Positions 1 to 11,035 of a stretch of DNA of 40,779 nucleotides are shown here, piece after piece. The stretch spans positions 1 through 40,779 of the forward strand of contig JAAMPI010000378.1 of NCBI GenBank assembly GCA_013054445.1. The letters run 5' to 3'. Under the pieces are notes generated by a model, which was not told where the DNA came from, did no database searches, and saw nothing but the letters and a program-made list of their open reading frames with translations. Origin of the DNA: Cudoniella acicularis (Eukaryota > Ascomycota > Leotiomycetes > Helotiales > Helotiaceae). A program made the position numbers and the translations under genes. Position 1 is the first letter of the stretch, and every line of letters begins with the position of its first letter.

Positions 1-465
1 CCTCCCCATCTCATCTTATCTCATCTCTCATCCACCAACTCACCAAACCTCCTATCCACAACCCACACTGCCCTCCACCAACCCTACCCCCCAAAACACC
101 ACCCAACCCTCCTCCAATGAGTCCTCAATGTTCTCCGGCCACGTGCAATACGCAAAAGGTTACGTCTCCGAAACAATCGGCAACGCAACCGGCTCGAAAG
201 AATGGCAGGAAAGCGGGAAGAAAGATGCTAGGGAGGAGTTGATGTTATGAAAGTACTTTACCCCCATTTCCCCATTCTTGACCCTATTCCCTGCCCCAAT
301 TTTCATTCCCCCCAATTGGATAAAAGCATGGAAAGAGGTGCAAAGAGTGCTGATGATAGTACAAAATATGCAGCAAACGCAAACAAGACGTCTGAACCAA
401 TGCCCAGTGGAATCGGTGGAATCGATGGAAGAGTCGAGGAGTTAGCGGGGAGAGCAGCTGGATGA
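1..465 (+). CDS. CsbD-like small stress protein, 5' end off the window
   Basis: A two-exon gene. The upstream frame is open from base 2 and the first in-frame Met is at 128, so the true start may lie outside the window. Exon 1 ends near 243 and encodes QYAKGYVSETIGNATGSKEW followed by a QESGKKDA segment. This matches the fungal CsbD-like family, often annotated as mismatched base pair and cruciform DNA recognition protein. Exon 2 runs 327-465 and encodes a second conserved piece, GGIDGRVEELAGRAAG, before the stop. The intron 244-326 keeps the frame; its donor GTTATG is weak, and 238 is an alternative donor with the same phase. Family members are about 80-100 residue, charged, stress-associated proteins whose molecular role is unsettled. 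The gene converges on the importin gene 650 bp away. Confidence 0.6.
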
Positions 466-1113
466 GAGGGGATGGAGAAGGAGGGATTGGAGAGGCAGGA
501 GAGAACTTGATTTTTCTTAACTCTTGTTACCTCTCTCTCCTCCCCTCACGCCCCCGCCTAAGGTAAATTTGGATTTGCAAATTCGGATATGTGTATGTCT
601 GGATGTATGAGTAATATTGGAGAAGAAAATGGAACGTGGGATATGGGACATGGGATAAGTCATGAGGGAAAACAAAAATAAAAATGACCATATACAACCA
701 AGAAAAGGGGTGAATGCACGAACGGTATTCATAAACTTCATTTGTGCATAAGGGTGATTTTGTGTTGTAAAATCATACGCAGCTCTTGCGATGAATTTTC
801 TTCTCTCTTCTGCTCTCACCAACTTCCACCGCAACCGCAATACCCATCAACCATCAACAGGCCCTCTCGAAGAGAAGAAAAAAAAGGAGGAATTAGTTGC
901 AAAGTCATGAAGCAAAAAAGTCTACAAAAAGGCCATAGAAGCAAAGCAAAGCAAAGCAAGCAATCCACCCACCGCCTTATGTACCACATTGCTCCCTCCC
1001 CCCAGAAAGCCTTTCATTGATACTCTTCTGCTCCGACGGCTCCAAAAAGATGATGTATGTAAAGGTGTATGTATTATGATTCATTGCTCATGTCACATAG
1101 CTGAACTGATGAC
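466..1113. other. Intergenic, between convergent genes
   Basis: This is the 3' space of the CsbD-like gene and the importin gene. It contains pyrimidine tracts and an imperfect AAGCA pentamer run near 940-960. The open frames here lack introns, start context and protein-like composition. I see no gene. Confidence 0.5.
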
Positions 1114-4100
1114 TCATTGCTGCTGCTGCTGACCAGCGGCAAGCTCGTTCAATTTGGCCCTCTCATTCTCCGTCAAAGCGCCATAAAGCTCATTAAAACC
1201 CGCAATGTTCTCCCGCCCAGCCCGCAAAAAGAATTCCGTCAGGTAAGCCTGCGTCTCATCGTCCTTCTGCCGCATGAAACTCGCTGATCCTTCGTTGCCG
1301 TACGCCATGAGTTCCGCCTTTGTAGAGCCGAGGCCTAGGTCGAGCACGTTCGGGACGTCTTCCCAGTCATCGTTGGAGCCTTCTTCGTCGGCGAATTCGG
1401 CGGCTGCTGCGGCGGCGGCGTTGGCTGCGCTTTGCATGCCTGAGGCGGAGAGGAGCTCTTCGATGAGGACTTTAACGATTTTTAGAGGGGCGGGCACGAT
1501 TGTGTATTGATCTGGGTCTGGGTTTGTTAGCATGGAGAGTTCATTGTTGGTGAATGAGGACTTACTCAATTTAGCTTGTGATCTGGTCATAATCCTATCA
1601 CTAGTAGGAATGATCAGATCACCCTTAACCATCGTCTGAACCACTCTTTGATCATTCAAGCTGTACAGCTTTGACAGCGCAATAACACTATAACAGTTAG
1701 CTTAGAAAACAGAGCATGTGTAGGCCACTCACTTTTGACGAATCTCATCATAACCAGCAAAATTGATAGAATGCTCAAGCCACTTGCTCAAGACAACCTG
1801 TAGACCATTTTGGCCATTAATCTGAATCTGAGCCAAAAATTCCACTACATCTTGAGCTCCAACTAATGAAAGTCGAGCAAAAACCAAAATTAAAGATTGA
1901 ATAAATGGTGCGGCCTCAGCAGAAGCAAGTCTCGATGCTACAGCCCGTAACAATTGTTCCAGATATGGACCAAGTCGTTCTTGACCAGCTTTTTCAACAA
2001 GTTCGGCAGCGAGACCTCCAACTTCAGAAGCAGCGTTATCTTCGATGTTCGGACCAAGGAGCTTGTCAATGATAATCAAGCATACTTCTAAACCGGATCG
2101 ATTTTGTTCGTCGTGCCAGGCAAATACTTGTTGGTGATCGTGCATTAACATGAATTTGATCGCCTCCACACCAGGGCGCAAAACACCTCCTTCTATGGTT
2201 GCCATCAGCAGCCGATTAAGCTTTGGCAAGGCTGCCGCGACAAATCCAGGAGGAAGAGGTTCAGATCCCTTTTCTGTCAGAACAGCAAGTAATTCTGTAG
2301 CGAGCTAGAGGTTCGTCAGTTTATGAAGTCACAAATTATTAGATGAGAGACGTACCTCAACCAAAGGATTATCTCCGGTCATGTCGCCCACATCGAATGC
2401 ACCAGTTAACGAAGGCAAAACCTTTGCACACAATGCAACATACGCCTCTTGGCTAGGTGCCAGAGCGCCGGTAATATGCTCGAAAGACTCGCTAACCAGC
2501 ATCGTCAACTGGAAATTTGAAGCGCCATGCTTCGCAAGGACAAATAGCAGATCGAGAGCTGGGCTCTCATTCGAGATAGCAATCCTGGCATCCAGTTCAA
2601 TTGCATCTCGCAATGATTCAACCAAAGTCACCAAGAGATCATCCGCGTCCTCAAGATCTGTCATATCTTTTGCATACAGGAAATCCGATATCGAGGCGAT
2701 AATTGGGACTTGGCGATCCGCAGGTACGGTGTGTGCTTTCATAAAACCCTGCAAAGATTTGATACAGGCAACCTTGACAACTTCTGATTCGTCGCCATTG
2801 ACCGCCTTGATAGTGCGATCAAGTAAGCCAATAGTAACATCTGGTAGACTTTGAACAAGAAGAGAGGAGACGAGATAGCCTCGTGCTCTCAGAAGAGGCT
2901 CGTCTGGTCGGTTGATTGCATAATCAATCAAGCCCAAGAATGCGGTAGCAACTTCAGGAGAAACCTCTTTGCTCATATCCAGGAAGTCAGTCATCAACTG
3001 CGTAAGGAGATATAATGAAGCTTCTCTTGATCGCCAAGTGGCAACTTCCGAGGCGAAGAGTGCTTGTGTGTATGCTAATAAACCCTCTAGAGCGCCCTGA
3101 TGTAGCCATTCGCCCAATTTAATGAGCAAATCACCACAGGCCGTTCGTGCAGCATAATTGGCCGTAACCGAGGTTTCTTCCGCGAGGAAGAGGTTGACAT
3201 CGATATCCCACAGATCTTCTTCCTCTTTCGGGATTTGCGCATAACCGACAGCCAATTTCATGACATCCATAACCCAGGGTGTTGCCGAAACGCCAGCATG
3301 TTGTTGCAATTGCTTTTCCAACTCCTCCTTGACGGGAGGTGCTCTTAAGCAGGACTGCAGAAAGTCTAGCTCTTCCAATACTAAAAAGTCCAACGTATAA
3401 GGCAGGTTATCTGCGTCCTCGAGTCGTCCCTGCTCGTCGTTGTCGACATACATATCCTTGTACGCCTCTTGAAGTAATGATAGCTCCTCCCATGTTGCAC
3501 TAAATAATGCTGGGCTCTGTGGGAGCAGTAATTGCGGGAACACCATCCGGATCTTCATCAAAGTCTTGACGACCTGTAATTTCAAGGCAACAATACCCCT
3601 CCATGTTTCAGGGCCATCGTCTCTTCCACTCTCGTACCCCTCATCCTCACCCTTTGGTCGATTTGGCAGGACTTTCTTCATCACATCCATAAAGAACGGT
3701 GACCAAGCCTTAATAACCTCATCCGCGAAGCCCTTAATCTCAGGCCCATGCTCGTCCTTCACCATTTCCATAATATCAAATGTGCCACGGAACACTGAAA
3801 TCGCCAGGGCGCGCAAAACGGATTTCCTCCCATTGTTGACTGCCACATCATAGACCACATTGACGATATCCCTCGCAACGGAGAAGAACTGGTCCTCACT
3901 TAGTGAATCCTCGACCAAATCCAACAGTACTTTCAAGGCACCATGTAACTGAGCATCCGTCGCATTTGGAATAAGATGCAGCAGCGCAGGAAGGAGATTG
4001 GGCCACTGATCAGGAAAGTCGACGTTGGCGATCTTGCTGACGACGTAACTAATTCATCCAATAATTAGCACACTATCCCCAAGCTTTTCTTCTAGAACAA

Positions 4101-4450
4101 CCTTACCTCGCCGCACTCTTAATCTTCCTGTCCGCATCGCCACTCGTCGCCAACTCCAACATCTGCACCCGTAATGCCTCCTTCACGCCCTCGTCAATCT
4201 GAATGCTCGGCCCATTCTCGTCCTGCCCGCTCCAGTTCTTCTCCACGAAATGTCTTAATTGGAGGAGCGCACTCTGCCGAATCTCAGGCGAAACAGAGGC
4301 ATGCGACGCGATCGCAGCCAGGCTGCCAGGGAACGCAGGATTATTTTGTGCCTGTAGGAGGTGTAGCTCTGCTTGTTTGCGGGGACCCTCGGCGGGGAGT
4401 TGCGTGTCGGAGAGCAACTGCAGCAGTTGGTCTTCCATCGTGGCCGCCAT
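1114..4450 (-). CDS. kap114: Importin beta-family karyopherin, Kap114/importin-9 type
   Basis: A nuclear import receptor. In yeast Kap114 carries TATA-binding protein and histones; importin-9 is the animal counterpart. Exons on the minus strand are 4450-4107, 4048-2356, 2304-1733 and 1687-1114, with GTAAGG, GTACGT and GTGAGT donors, giving 1060 residues, the usual family length (about 1000-1040). The N-terminus (about 1-115) has the importin-beta N-terminal helices, with AELHLLQAQNNP and an HFVEKNWS-like segment. HEAT-like helical repeats fill the body. Near the C-terminus there is an Ala-rich stretch followed by an acidic segment ending DDWEDVPNV, as in importin-9, and the protein ends in five Gln. 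The start MAATMEDQ is the first Met after an upstream stop. The promoter is shared with REV7. Confident on the family; the Kap114 subgroup is inferred from the acidic C-terminal motif. Confidence 0.88.
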
Positions 4451-4802
4451 GTTTTAGCTCCGCGGGTGGGGTGGCTAGCAGAAAGGGAGTGTGGTGTTCG
4501 CAATGAGTGTGTTGACCGGCGGTAACTAGGAAAGGGTTATTTTGTTTTTTGGAGGGGAGTTGTTCATTGTGGTGTTTCGAGTCGATTGATTGTGGAGGGA
4601 ACACGCGAAATTTTGAGGCGCGACGCGGTTGGCCAAATGCTAATCACCAACTCGCATTCATTCTTCCACGCAACCAAAACTTCAACTTTCGGTTACTCGA
4701 CATGGAAATCCGATTTCTGGGTTGAAAGTGCCGTCATTGACCTCTGCCAGCATCTAGAATTCCTATCAGCTTAATCGTGAACGTAAACAAAGCTCCATCA
4801 TC
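4451..4802. promoter_or_regulatory. Divergent promoter of kap114 and rev7
   Basis: These 352 bp separate the start codons of two head-to-head genes, so both core promoters and both 5' leaders must fit here. No TATA box or named activator site stands out. The call rests on gene layout alone. Confidence 0.5.
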
Positions 4803-5509
4803 ATGTCCTCCGCACCCCGCCACCCCCACCAACTCCTCAACTACCTCCCCTCTCCATCCACCGAACACTCACCGACTTTCTTACAATCGCCATCCACACA
4901 ATTCTCTACACGCGCTCGTTGTACCCAGCTACCACCTTCCTCACTACGCGAGCCTACAATCTCCCCGTCCACCAGAACCGCCACCCCTCCGTCTGCGCCT
5001 GGATCAACTCCACCACCTCCTCTCTCACCCATCTCCTCCAATCTAACAGCGTAAAACGCGTCGTTGTCGTCATCTACTCTCCCAATCTCGAAGTCTTGGA
5101 AAGATATGTCTTTGATATAAGTAGATTCCCAATTGTGGACGAGAAGGAGAAGATGACGGAGTTTGAAGGAGAGACGAGAGGGATGGACAGTATGGTGGAC
5201 GTGGAAGAACAATTACGGGCAACGATTCGCAAACTTGACTATACTGGGAGCAAACTTGGGCCACTACCAGAGAATTCTACCTACACCGTGGCAGTTGAGC
5301 TGCGAGATGAGGCGCTACCGCCAATAGGGCATCCTCAACCTTGGGTCCCTTCGGAGCCAAGTTTGCAGACAGGGGAAAAGGGAACGAATAAGAATATTGG
5401 GAGTGATTTGGGGGGAGTGAAGAGTACGCCCGTGAGGTTGATTGAGGCGGGAGATTTCATAATGGAGACGTGGGTTGAGGAGGGGAAAGCAAAATTCGAG
5501 GGGGATTGA
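4803..5509 (+). CDS. rev7: Rev7/MAD2B HORMA protein with a broken N-terminal frame
   Basis: The HORMA-domain accessory subunit of DNA polymerase zeta (translesion synthesis, with Rev3 and Rev1). The recognisable frame runs from 4868 (LTDFLTIAIHTILYTRSLYP) through 5509 without introns. It includes RAYNLPVHQNRHPSVCAWI, RVVVVIYSPNLEVLERYVFD and a C-terminal beta segment ending ETWVEEGKAKFEGD, matching the HORMA fold across about 210 residues. That frame has an upstream TAA at about 4786 and no ATG between it and 4868. The only nearby ATG in good context is 4803 (MSSAPRHPHQLLNYL), which is in a different frame. No GT occurs between 4808 and 4919, so a GT-AG intron cannot repair it. One missing base, or two extra, between 4803 and 4868 would join them. 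C-runs in 4813-4830 are candidate sites. Start therefore uncertain. Confidence 0.75.
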
Positions 5510-6197
5510 AGCATTCCGGCAGTTTGACATTCAATACTATGGCCTACGAAAATGGAAGAAGTCAAAATGCAGTAGTCATGATAAAGAGGAATGCAGGGCT
5601 TTTGCCAAAAGCAACCTTTCTGAGAACCATAACTGCCAAGAGCTTCCTAAATATGAATCAAGAAAGAATGGTGCCACTTTAAGTGAGACATTGGGGAAGG
5701 CTGGGGAAAATGGTAGAAGAATAAAGACGAGATGTCGATAATCTTCAAGATCGAGCAGAAGGGTAGAAATGGAATGTGTCTAGAAGTCGAAAAACACTAT
5801 ATATAGGGTATGAAAAGAGAAATTTGACAAAGCTCCAAGCTTCTGATTCCACTTATTTCCAAGGTTCGATATATCATGGAAATAGTAGCCTAACCGCTTC
5901 TTTACCTTACTTGTCAGCAGCTAGTTTCTAGGACTAGTAATGTCATTCTCACTATTATTGACAGAGGACTGAATAATATTGGTTGTCTTAGCTGATTCCC
6001 TAGGACTCTCACAACATGCTCTCTGCTTTTCACTGGTATATATCCCGGTTTTTTGCAAAGGAAACCCCCTAGCAAGGCAGAAACGAAACCGGGTATCAGT
6101 TCATACAAAAATAACACAATAATCCCCACCCAACGCCATGCTCAAAATCCACTAGAGCAGGCCTGAAGGCTCATTGCCATTTTTCTTCATCCCTTCT
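5510..6197. other. Intergenic, between convergent genes
   Basis: Shared 3' space of rev7 and the RBR ligase gene. It is AT-richer than its flanks and has a TATATATA stretch near 5800. No convincing coding frame and no RNA gene recognised. Confidence 0.5.
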
Positions 6198-9100
6198 TCA
6201 AGCTCGAGGGCCCTGGTAACGTGGGATCGGAGGGATAGCACCCAAAGCATCAGCCGCTGCTTGTGCAGCAGCATCTGCAGGGCCTGCACCCGGTCGTCCT
6301 CCACCAGCAAGCAGATTGCGTTGCTGGTCCGAAATTGCCCTCTGCTGCTGCAACATCATTTCTCGCATTTGCTGGAACGGTTGTAGAAATTGAGCACCCT
6401 GGCCACCAGCTGGGGCTTGAGCATGATTTCTCTCCTGAACAATGGCTTGCATTCCCGCCATTCTCTCTCGCATCATTTCTAATTGCTCCATTTGCCTGGC
6501 TTGCTGCGCCCGCAAGTCACGACCTCGTACCTCTCTGTCACTTCGAGCTTTTTCTTGGGCTTCTGCCATTCGCTGACGTACACCCCCCAGGATGGCAGCG
6601 TGTCGTTGTTCCAAATCCGGATTAGGTCTCGCTCGTAAAACAGGTGCTGCCGGCCTAGGCTGTGCTACTTCTTTTGCGGGAGACTGTTGATTAGCATCAT
6701 GGCTTTCTTGTGCTGGTTGAACACGGCGATTCCTGAGATCGCGCAATCTTGCTCGGTGCATTTCCAAGTCGTTGGCTAAGTCTTCAGCGTCGACCAAGGC
6801 TTCAGCTAGTCGTTGTCTCTCTCTAACAGTTTGCTTCATTCTTTCCCTCAGCCTCCTCACGTTTTCTGTCACGTTTTCATGACCGGGTCTGAGATTTCCC
6901 GCGGGCTCCCCTCCATTTTCTTGGCCTTGCCTTTCAAGTAGCTGTGGTAGCTGTACCGGTTCCGGAACGATTGGCTGATGACCCGGGACAAGAATTTGAG
7001 GTGCGCGGAGACCAACCATTACTCGTTCAGCAATTGCAGCCCGTTCAGCGGGATCAGCTACAAACGGTCTACCAAAACGTGGGAGACGTGGGATACGCGG
7101 TATTACATCTTCAGCCTCAAGCAGCTCACGAAATAGATCGTGACCTCCATTTAAATGAAGTTCTGTGGGAAGTTAGCTATGCTATAGAACGTAAGCTGCT
7201 TGTTAAGTTGCGAAGAACCTCAAGTAGTACTGACAAAGGAGTAATCAAAATGCCAAACGCTTAGAGATGATGATAGTGTGATCATTCAATAAGAAACTAG
7301 AAACATACCATTTTCTCGCCGCGGCTCAAGTCTTTGCTGAGCGCCAATAGCCACAGGAGGAAAGACTATAGGTGGAGGGGGTATATATCGATGGCCTTAA
7401 CACAATTTTGTTAGCAATTGTATACCAAGGGGGAGTTGGAGGAACGGAGTAATGCAAATCATGATTATGGCTTCTACCAAAAAAGAGATCTTTGGCTATT
7501 TTACAGGGTCACTTGATTAATCCCTTATCCTTTCAAGTTCCTGGATAGAATGTTCCTACTGACCGGGTAACTGCTGAAGGCGTGCTCTAGGATCATTGGC
7601 TTTCCGACGCTCCTCGTCCTTCAATACGTTTTCGGATACCTTTACCTTTAAATCATCCTCGGTATATTCGGGATGTTCTGCTCGAACTTTCTCGAGAGCA
7701 TCTTTCTCGGCTTTCTTGACTTCTTCGTCATGTCGAGCCTCTACGCTCTCAAATAGTGGGCAATTTCCCTCCTTGCCGCCACGGGTCCGGTCATCGAAGT
7801 GGTCATAACTACACGATTTGGAGCAGACATAGCATTGAACGTTGTAGCAGCCATTTCGCGTGCACGTCATCTTATTGCAGCCCTCCTCCTTGACAAAAGG
7901 AGTCCCGCATTTGTTGCATTTTCTGATCAGTGCAGCTGACATTGCCTCTTCAATCTGGCGACGAACAGAAAGGCCGTTTTCTTTTGCATTTTCTTCACAG
8001 CTTTTGGGGATATGGGATTCTAGTTTGCAAAGTCGGCAACTGACTCTCTCGCAATCCGGTGCTTGGCATTGGAATTCCTTATTGACCTCAACTGGTGGAT
8101 ATTCGGCGGCAAATGGACAAAACGGGCAGCTTGCCAGATTTTCGATTCCTGCCATTCGTAGCATCGCTTCTTGTTCGTTTCGCTCAAGCGCAATCAATGT
8201 CTTTTCGTCTAGGAATTGGCGTCTAAGTTGTCAGCACAAGTCACCTAGAGGACAGGGAAGTAAGAGTTAATGGATACCTTTGGTCATTCCCAAATCCTGC
8301 ATCACATCCATCCATAGACATGCAGTGAAGTTCATATTTTGAGTTGCCTATTTCTGCTTCTGCCGTCTGCCGTGCGCAACCTCTACAGAACCAATGCAAA
8401 ATGTCACCATCACAGTGCACCATTCGATTCAGAGGATAGTCGCCGAAGCAGCAACCACACTCTGACATGGTACCTTCAGCTTGTGCTCTTGCGAGGTTTT
8501 CTTTCTCCTCGAGCTCTGCTTGGCATTCTTCAGCACGCTTTTGGTCTGCTTTCCGTTTAATTCTTCTGGATGCCTGCAATTCTCTGAGCACCTCAGCTCT
8601 ATCTCGGTCCTCGCTGATATCGTCGATAAAGGCTTGGATTTTGTCGTCGTGAAACTGTGGTAGCGGGCCCCTCGATTTCTTGATTTTATTGTATGGCGGA
8701 TTTCTGAGATCAAATGTCCTTTGAGCCTCCTCAAGCACTCTGTATGCTTGAAATAAGCGGTAGTTTGATTGGTTGAGAGTCGCATCAATAAATATCATGG
8801 GTGTTTCCGGAAATTCGTGGCTGAGAATATTACGTCTACAGGATGTTAGCTACTAAACTGTGCAGTCGATCTTTGAGTAGTCTATATAGTCGGTATTGCC
8901 CGAACAAGACATCAGGCGAGACCCATGTGATGACCATCATCCAAACGACGTTCGCAAAAGGGAGAGCTGACTTACATATATGTCCGAGTACTTCCAAGAG
9001 ACGGTGCCGCGCGATCAGCTGCGCCGTATTTGAGGACTGCTGCTTCGTCTTCATTTACCTCTCTCTTTCTTTTCAGAGTTTTTTGTTTGTCTTTTGCCTT

Positions 9101-9913
9101 GGGGTAAGGTTGGCCCTTTTCTGTCTTGTCCAAGATATATGCGATGATCCTGTCTGAATTCTGAGCGACTTCATTGTAAAGGGAAGAAACATGGTCCCGG
9201 CATATATCAGGAAATATGATTACGACAGTATCAAGGCAATCTTGGCGGGTTTCGACATTCATGGCAGGCGGTTGTGGTGGTTGCTGTTGAGGTTGAACTT
9301 GATCGAATGCGCCTGATATGTCTCGCGGCTGGGGTGATGCAGCGCCTTGAGGTAGGAACTGTGGCTCATTGAATCCCTCCATGACGGCTCGGGCAAGAGC
9401 CTCATCATCAAAAGCCTCATCCAGCATATAGTCTCCCCATACATCGTGGGCGGCAACAGGGTGCGGAGCCGGGGCCGCTAGAAGATCTTCCATAGCGGCA
9501 TCTTGCTGAAAAGGCTCCGGCGGATTGGCAGCTTGAGCTTGCTGATTCGCCAGTGGTCTCTCCGGGGCCCGTACAAAGAGGTCGCTTTTGGAGTCGCCAT
9601 TGTCGGAATTGTCGTCGTCGGAGACCAAATCAATGATGTCCATCTGCCTGGCAGGGCTGTTCATTGCGACTGGGTCGCGTTCTCCCCTTGCTTGAAGTTT
9701 GCGTAATGGAGGTTGTTCCGTTAACGAAGGAGTGGAGGGAACAGAGGGAGCAGAGGAAGCAGCTGCTTTCGATTTTCTCGAGCGAGGGCGGGGGCGGGGT
9801 ATCAAGGATCTAGCTGCTTTTAAGATGTTAGACAATCGAGATCCATTTGGTCTTAAATCTGGAGGCCCATCTCGAGCGGCCTTCTTAGGGCGTAATTTAT
9901 TCACTCTCTCCAT
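6198..9913 (-). CDS. RBR-type E3 ubiquitin ligase, RNF216/TRIAD3-like
   Basis: A RING1-IBR-RING2 ligase that should pass ubiquitin through a catalytic Cys in RING2. Exons on the minus strand are 9913-8976, 8835-8278, 8222-7564, 7395-7309 and 7162-6198, giving 1068 residues. The first donor (GTAAGT) is canonical. Visible domains: a SUMO-interaction-like patch DIIDLVSDDD at about 92-101; a CUE/UBA-like helix set at about 226-263 (CLDTVVIIFPDI); RING1 from about C439 (CGCCFGDYPLNRMVHCDGD); IBR from about 532 (CPFCPFAAEYPP...); RING2 at about 601-640 with EEGCNKMTC, where C614 is the predicted catalytic Cys. Coiled-coil segments lie around 390-430, and the Gln/Arg-rich tail runs to the end. Domain spacing fits RNF216 rather than the ariadne or parkin types. 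Substrate unknown. It converges on rev7. Confidence 0.85.
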
Positions 9914-11035
9914 ACCTAGCGATCTCTGTTTGAACCATTGAGTAGGACAAAGAGCATAAATTTGAATTTGGGGAGCGAAAGGCGCGTCTTGTCAAGGCAC
10001 CAACAGACGCAGGGAGTCGCGAGGTTCTACAGCCTTACGATTTGGGTCGTGACACTGGAAAAGGGAAAACGAGTGTTCACCTTCATTATTCCAGAGCGAG
10101 TATGGGTGATGTCACTTGGCTTGGGGGTGGAAGGTGAAGTTGACGCTGAAATGGGTTTTGTTAGATCAGGCTGGTGAACCAGAGGAGAGGGAAAGCGGTT
10201 CATGGTGTCTATGCTGGTCGTTGGGTTCGAAATAGCTACGGCTCGGTTAGCCGATAAGGGCTTATCAGTAGGCACACGTGATTGTAGCCGAAAATAATCC
10301 ATGGCGAAGCTGAAGGAGCAGGGGTTTGTGCAGGGGATATGCATTACTTACTAGGTACCTAAGTACATACCTAGATAGGTACTCAAGTGCTCTGTAGGCA
10401 GGTGGGACAGCATTTGAATGGAGAGAGGGCGGGAATGAGTACTGCCTACTGAAAGACAACCGCTTGGTCTTCTGCCTCCTGAAACTCAAGTGACCGTGAA
10501 CCCTTCCATGGCCGATCCCAGAAACACGCTGGCTTTCACCCCTGCAACTCCGGAGCTACCTGGCTCCGGCTCTCCACGGCTTTATCCCAGCCCTGGAGGG
10601 CGCCGATGTCAAGATGTGGAGAATTCAACACGCCCTCTGCCCTCACCTCCCCATAACAGCAATCGGGACGGATCGTGACCAATCCTGACTCGCTTTTACT
10701 CAATAGATACTTCTATGCCAGAGCCTAGTCCTGTCACACGATACAGATAACCAGAGAACTATAAAAACCTAGTCCTGCTGACTCCTTGGCTCGGAGCCAG
10801 ATTCTAGGATTCCTTGTCTTCTTTGTCATTTGAATGTCTGAATGTCATTCGGCCAGCTTCCTCATTTTTTTATTTAGAAGAGAGCATCTGCTTCAATTAT
10901 TTAGCCTGTTATAGATTCACCTAGAAGAGTCCAGAAAAACAACCAATTCTAGCCCACGAGAAGCATATTTATTTCATTTCAGATCTTCGCACACTCATTC
11001 CTCAATCTTTCTCTCATTCCCAAAATACCTTCAAA
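9914..11035. promoter_or_regulatory. Divergent intergenic region, RBR ligase / lyc1
   Basis: 1.1 kb between two divergent start codons. A TATAAAAA element lies at about 10760, some 275 bp upstream of the lyc1 ATG, and a pyrimidine-rich, ATC-rich leader precedes that ATG. A TACCTA-type tract lies at 10344-10383. An intronless 57-codon frame at 10508-10678 is Pro/Ser-rich and not convincing as a gene. Confidence 0.45.
10344..10383. repeat. TACCTA-type tract
   Basis: Several overlapping copies of GGTACCTA/TACCTAG-like hexamers on both strands, partly palindromic (TAGGTACCTA). Shorter copies of the same motif occur at 20824-20846 and near 39940. Such tracts are common between genes in filamentous ascomycetes; the function is unknown. 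Confidence 0.5.

Noticed and set aside
247..465. Single 72-codon frame as a stand-alone protein
   Set aside because: Its first part is intron-like; only the end (from 327) matches the CsbD-like family, as exon 2.
4803..5054. Plus-strand frame starting MSSAPRHPHQ as a separate 83-residue protein
   Set aside because: Beyond about 15 codons it is Pro/Ser/Thr-rich and overlaps the Rev7 HORMA frame; it is better read as the displaced N-terminus of Rev7.
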